This document shows positions 63,871 through 64,000 of a DNA stretch of 64,000 nucleotides, piece by piece (within the stretch, counting starts at the first letter, position 1; each line of letters begins with the position of its first letter). The position numbers and the translations under genes are program-made. This DNA is from Lachnospiraceae bacterium (GTDB lineage Bacteria > Bacillota > Clostridia > Lachnospirales > Lachnospiraceae), in NCBI GenBank assembly GCA_017442865.1, contig JAFRXK010000013.1, positions 56,321 through 120,320 of the forward strand, read 5' to 3'. The notes under the pieces were generated by a model, which worked only from the letters and a program-made list of their open reading frames with translations, was not told the DNA's origin and searched no databases.

Positions 63871-64000
63871 AAGCCCCCGAGGGGCATTTTTGACTCCCTA
63901 CAAATCCCCGAAAATCCTTGATTTTACTGGCTTTTCTGGGATTTCACTGTTAGTAAATTCTCGTCCAAAACCTGCTAATTTTTCGTGGTTTTTTGCCTTC
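63871..64000. other. Probable left edge of a second integrated element
   Basis: Sequence after the truncated tRNA-Arg shows no gene in the 130 bp available. There is a small hairpin GCCCCCGAGGGGC (63873-63885). If an element was inserted in tRNA-Arg, its body would continue to the right. Confidence 0.5.

Overview
The window is a low-GC Firmicutes chromosome segment. Gene content, codon use, strong AGGAGG ribosome binding sites and the cell-envelope repertoire fit a gut Lachnospiraceae (Agathobacter/Lachnospira/Roseburia-like); this placement is an inference from the families present, not a database match.

Left chromosomal arm (1-31,259). A truncated CNNM/CorC-type CBS protein opens the window, followed by a MATE exporter, a small operon with lgt, a short conserved protein and a CPBP membrane protease, and a large wall-binding polysaccharide deacetylase. 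A leftward cluster carries tsaC (fused to a degenerate low-molecular-weight phosphatase domain), rpiB, a dCMP deaminase and the complete F-type ATP synthase (atpZ-atpI-B-E-F-H-A-G-D-C). The c subunit carries the residues of Na+-coupled enzymes. The operon is interrupted between atpG and atpD by 450 bp of direct repeats and a 165-bp palindromic element. Next come degV, a CwlD-like amidase, an ECF sigma/anti-sigma/membrane protein operon, two membrane-anchored extracytoplasmic proteins (CAP-like and SH3-GH18), mecA, a four-CBM chitinase with a sorting-signal-like tail, a cation diffusion facilitator and a DUF1858 protein.

Integrated element (31,260-58,736). A 90-bp direct repeat (three mismatches) containing the 3' half of tRNA-Lys(CTT) and its terminator brackets a 27.4-kb integrative conjugative element. 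It has the backbone of the Tn1549/C. difficile CTn group: DUF6017 replication protein, PcfB-like DUF3801, VirD4 coupling protein, Maff2, VirB6-like, PrgI, VirB4, NlpC/P60 peptidase, CD1107-type protein, SSB, CHAP protein, ArdC-like zincin, MuF-C polyvalent protein, MobC, CD1845, HIHCH relaxase, then XRE regulators and a tyrosine integrase next to the intact tRNA. Cargo is a 1337-residue thioester/SpaA/VaFE surface adhesin and several lipoproteins; no resistance gene is visible. Downstream of the relaxase lie an iteron-like GCTGTCAT array, a run of at least seven hairpins, and what looks like an intact Fst-type type I toxin-antitoxin locus: a 34-residue membrane peptide, convergent promoters, a shared terminator and direct repeats that let a roughly 67-nt antisense RNA cover the toxin start codon.

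Right chromosomal arm (58,737-64,000). A helveticin-J-like secreted protein, trmB, a D,D-carboxypeptidase and a DnaQ-type exonuclease follow. The window ends in a tRNA-Arg(CCT) gene cut at its anticodon loop in the same manner as the tRNA-Lys fragment at the left end of the element, which suggests that a second tRNA-targeted element starts near 63,871 and continues past the window.

A recurrent oddity is that four chromosomal genes (deacetylase, atpD, dCMP deaminase, mecA) have a short echo of their own 3' end just downstream of the stop codon.
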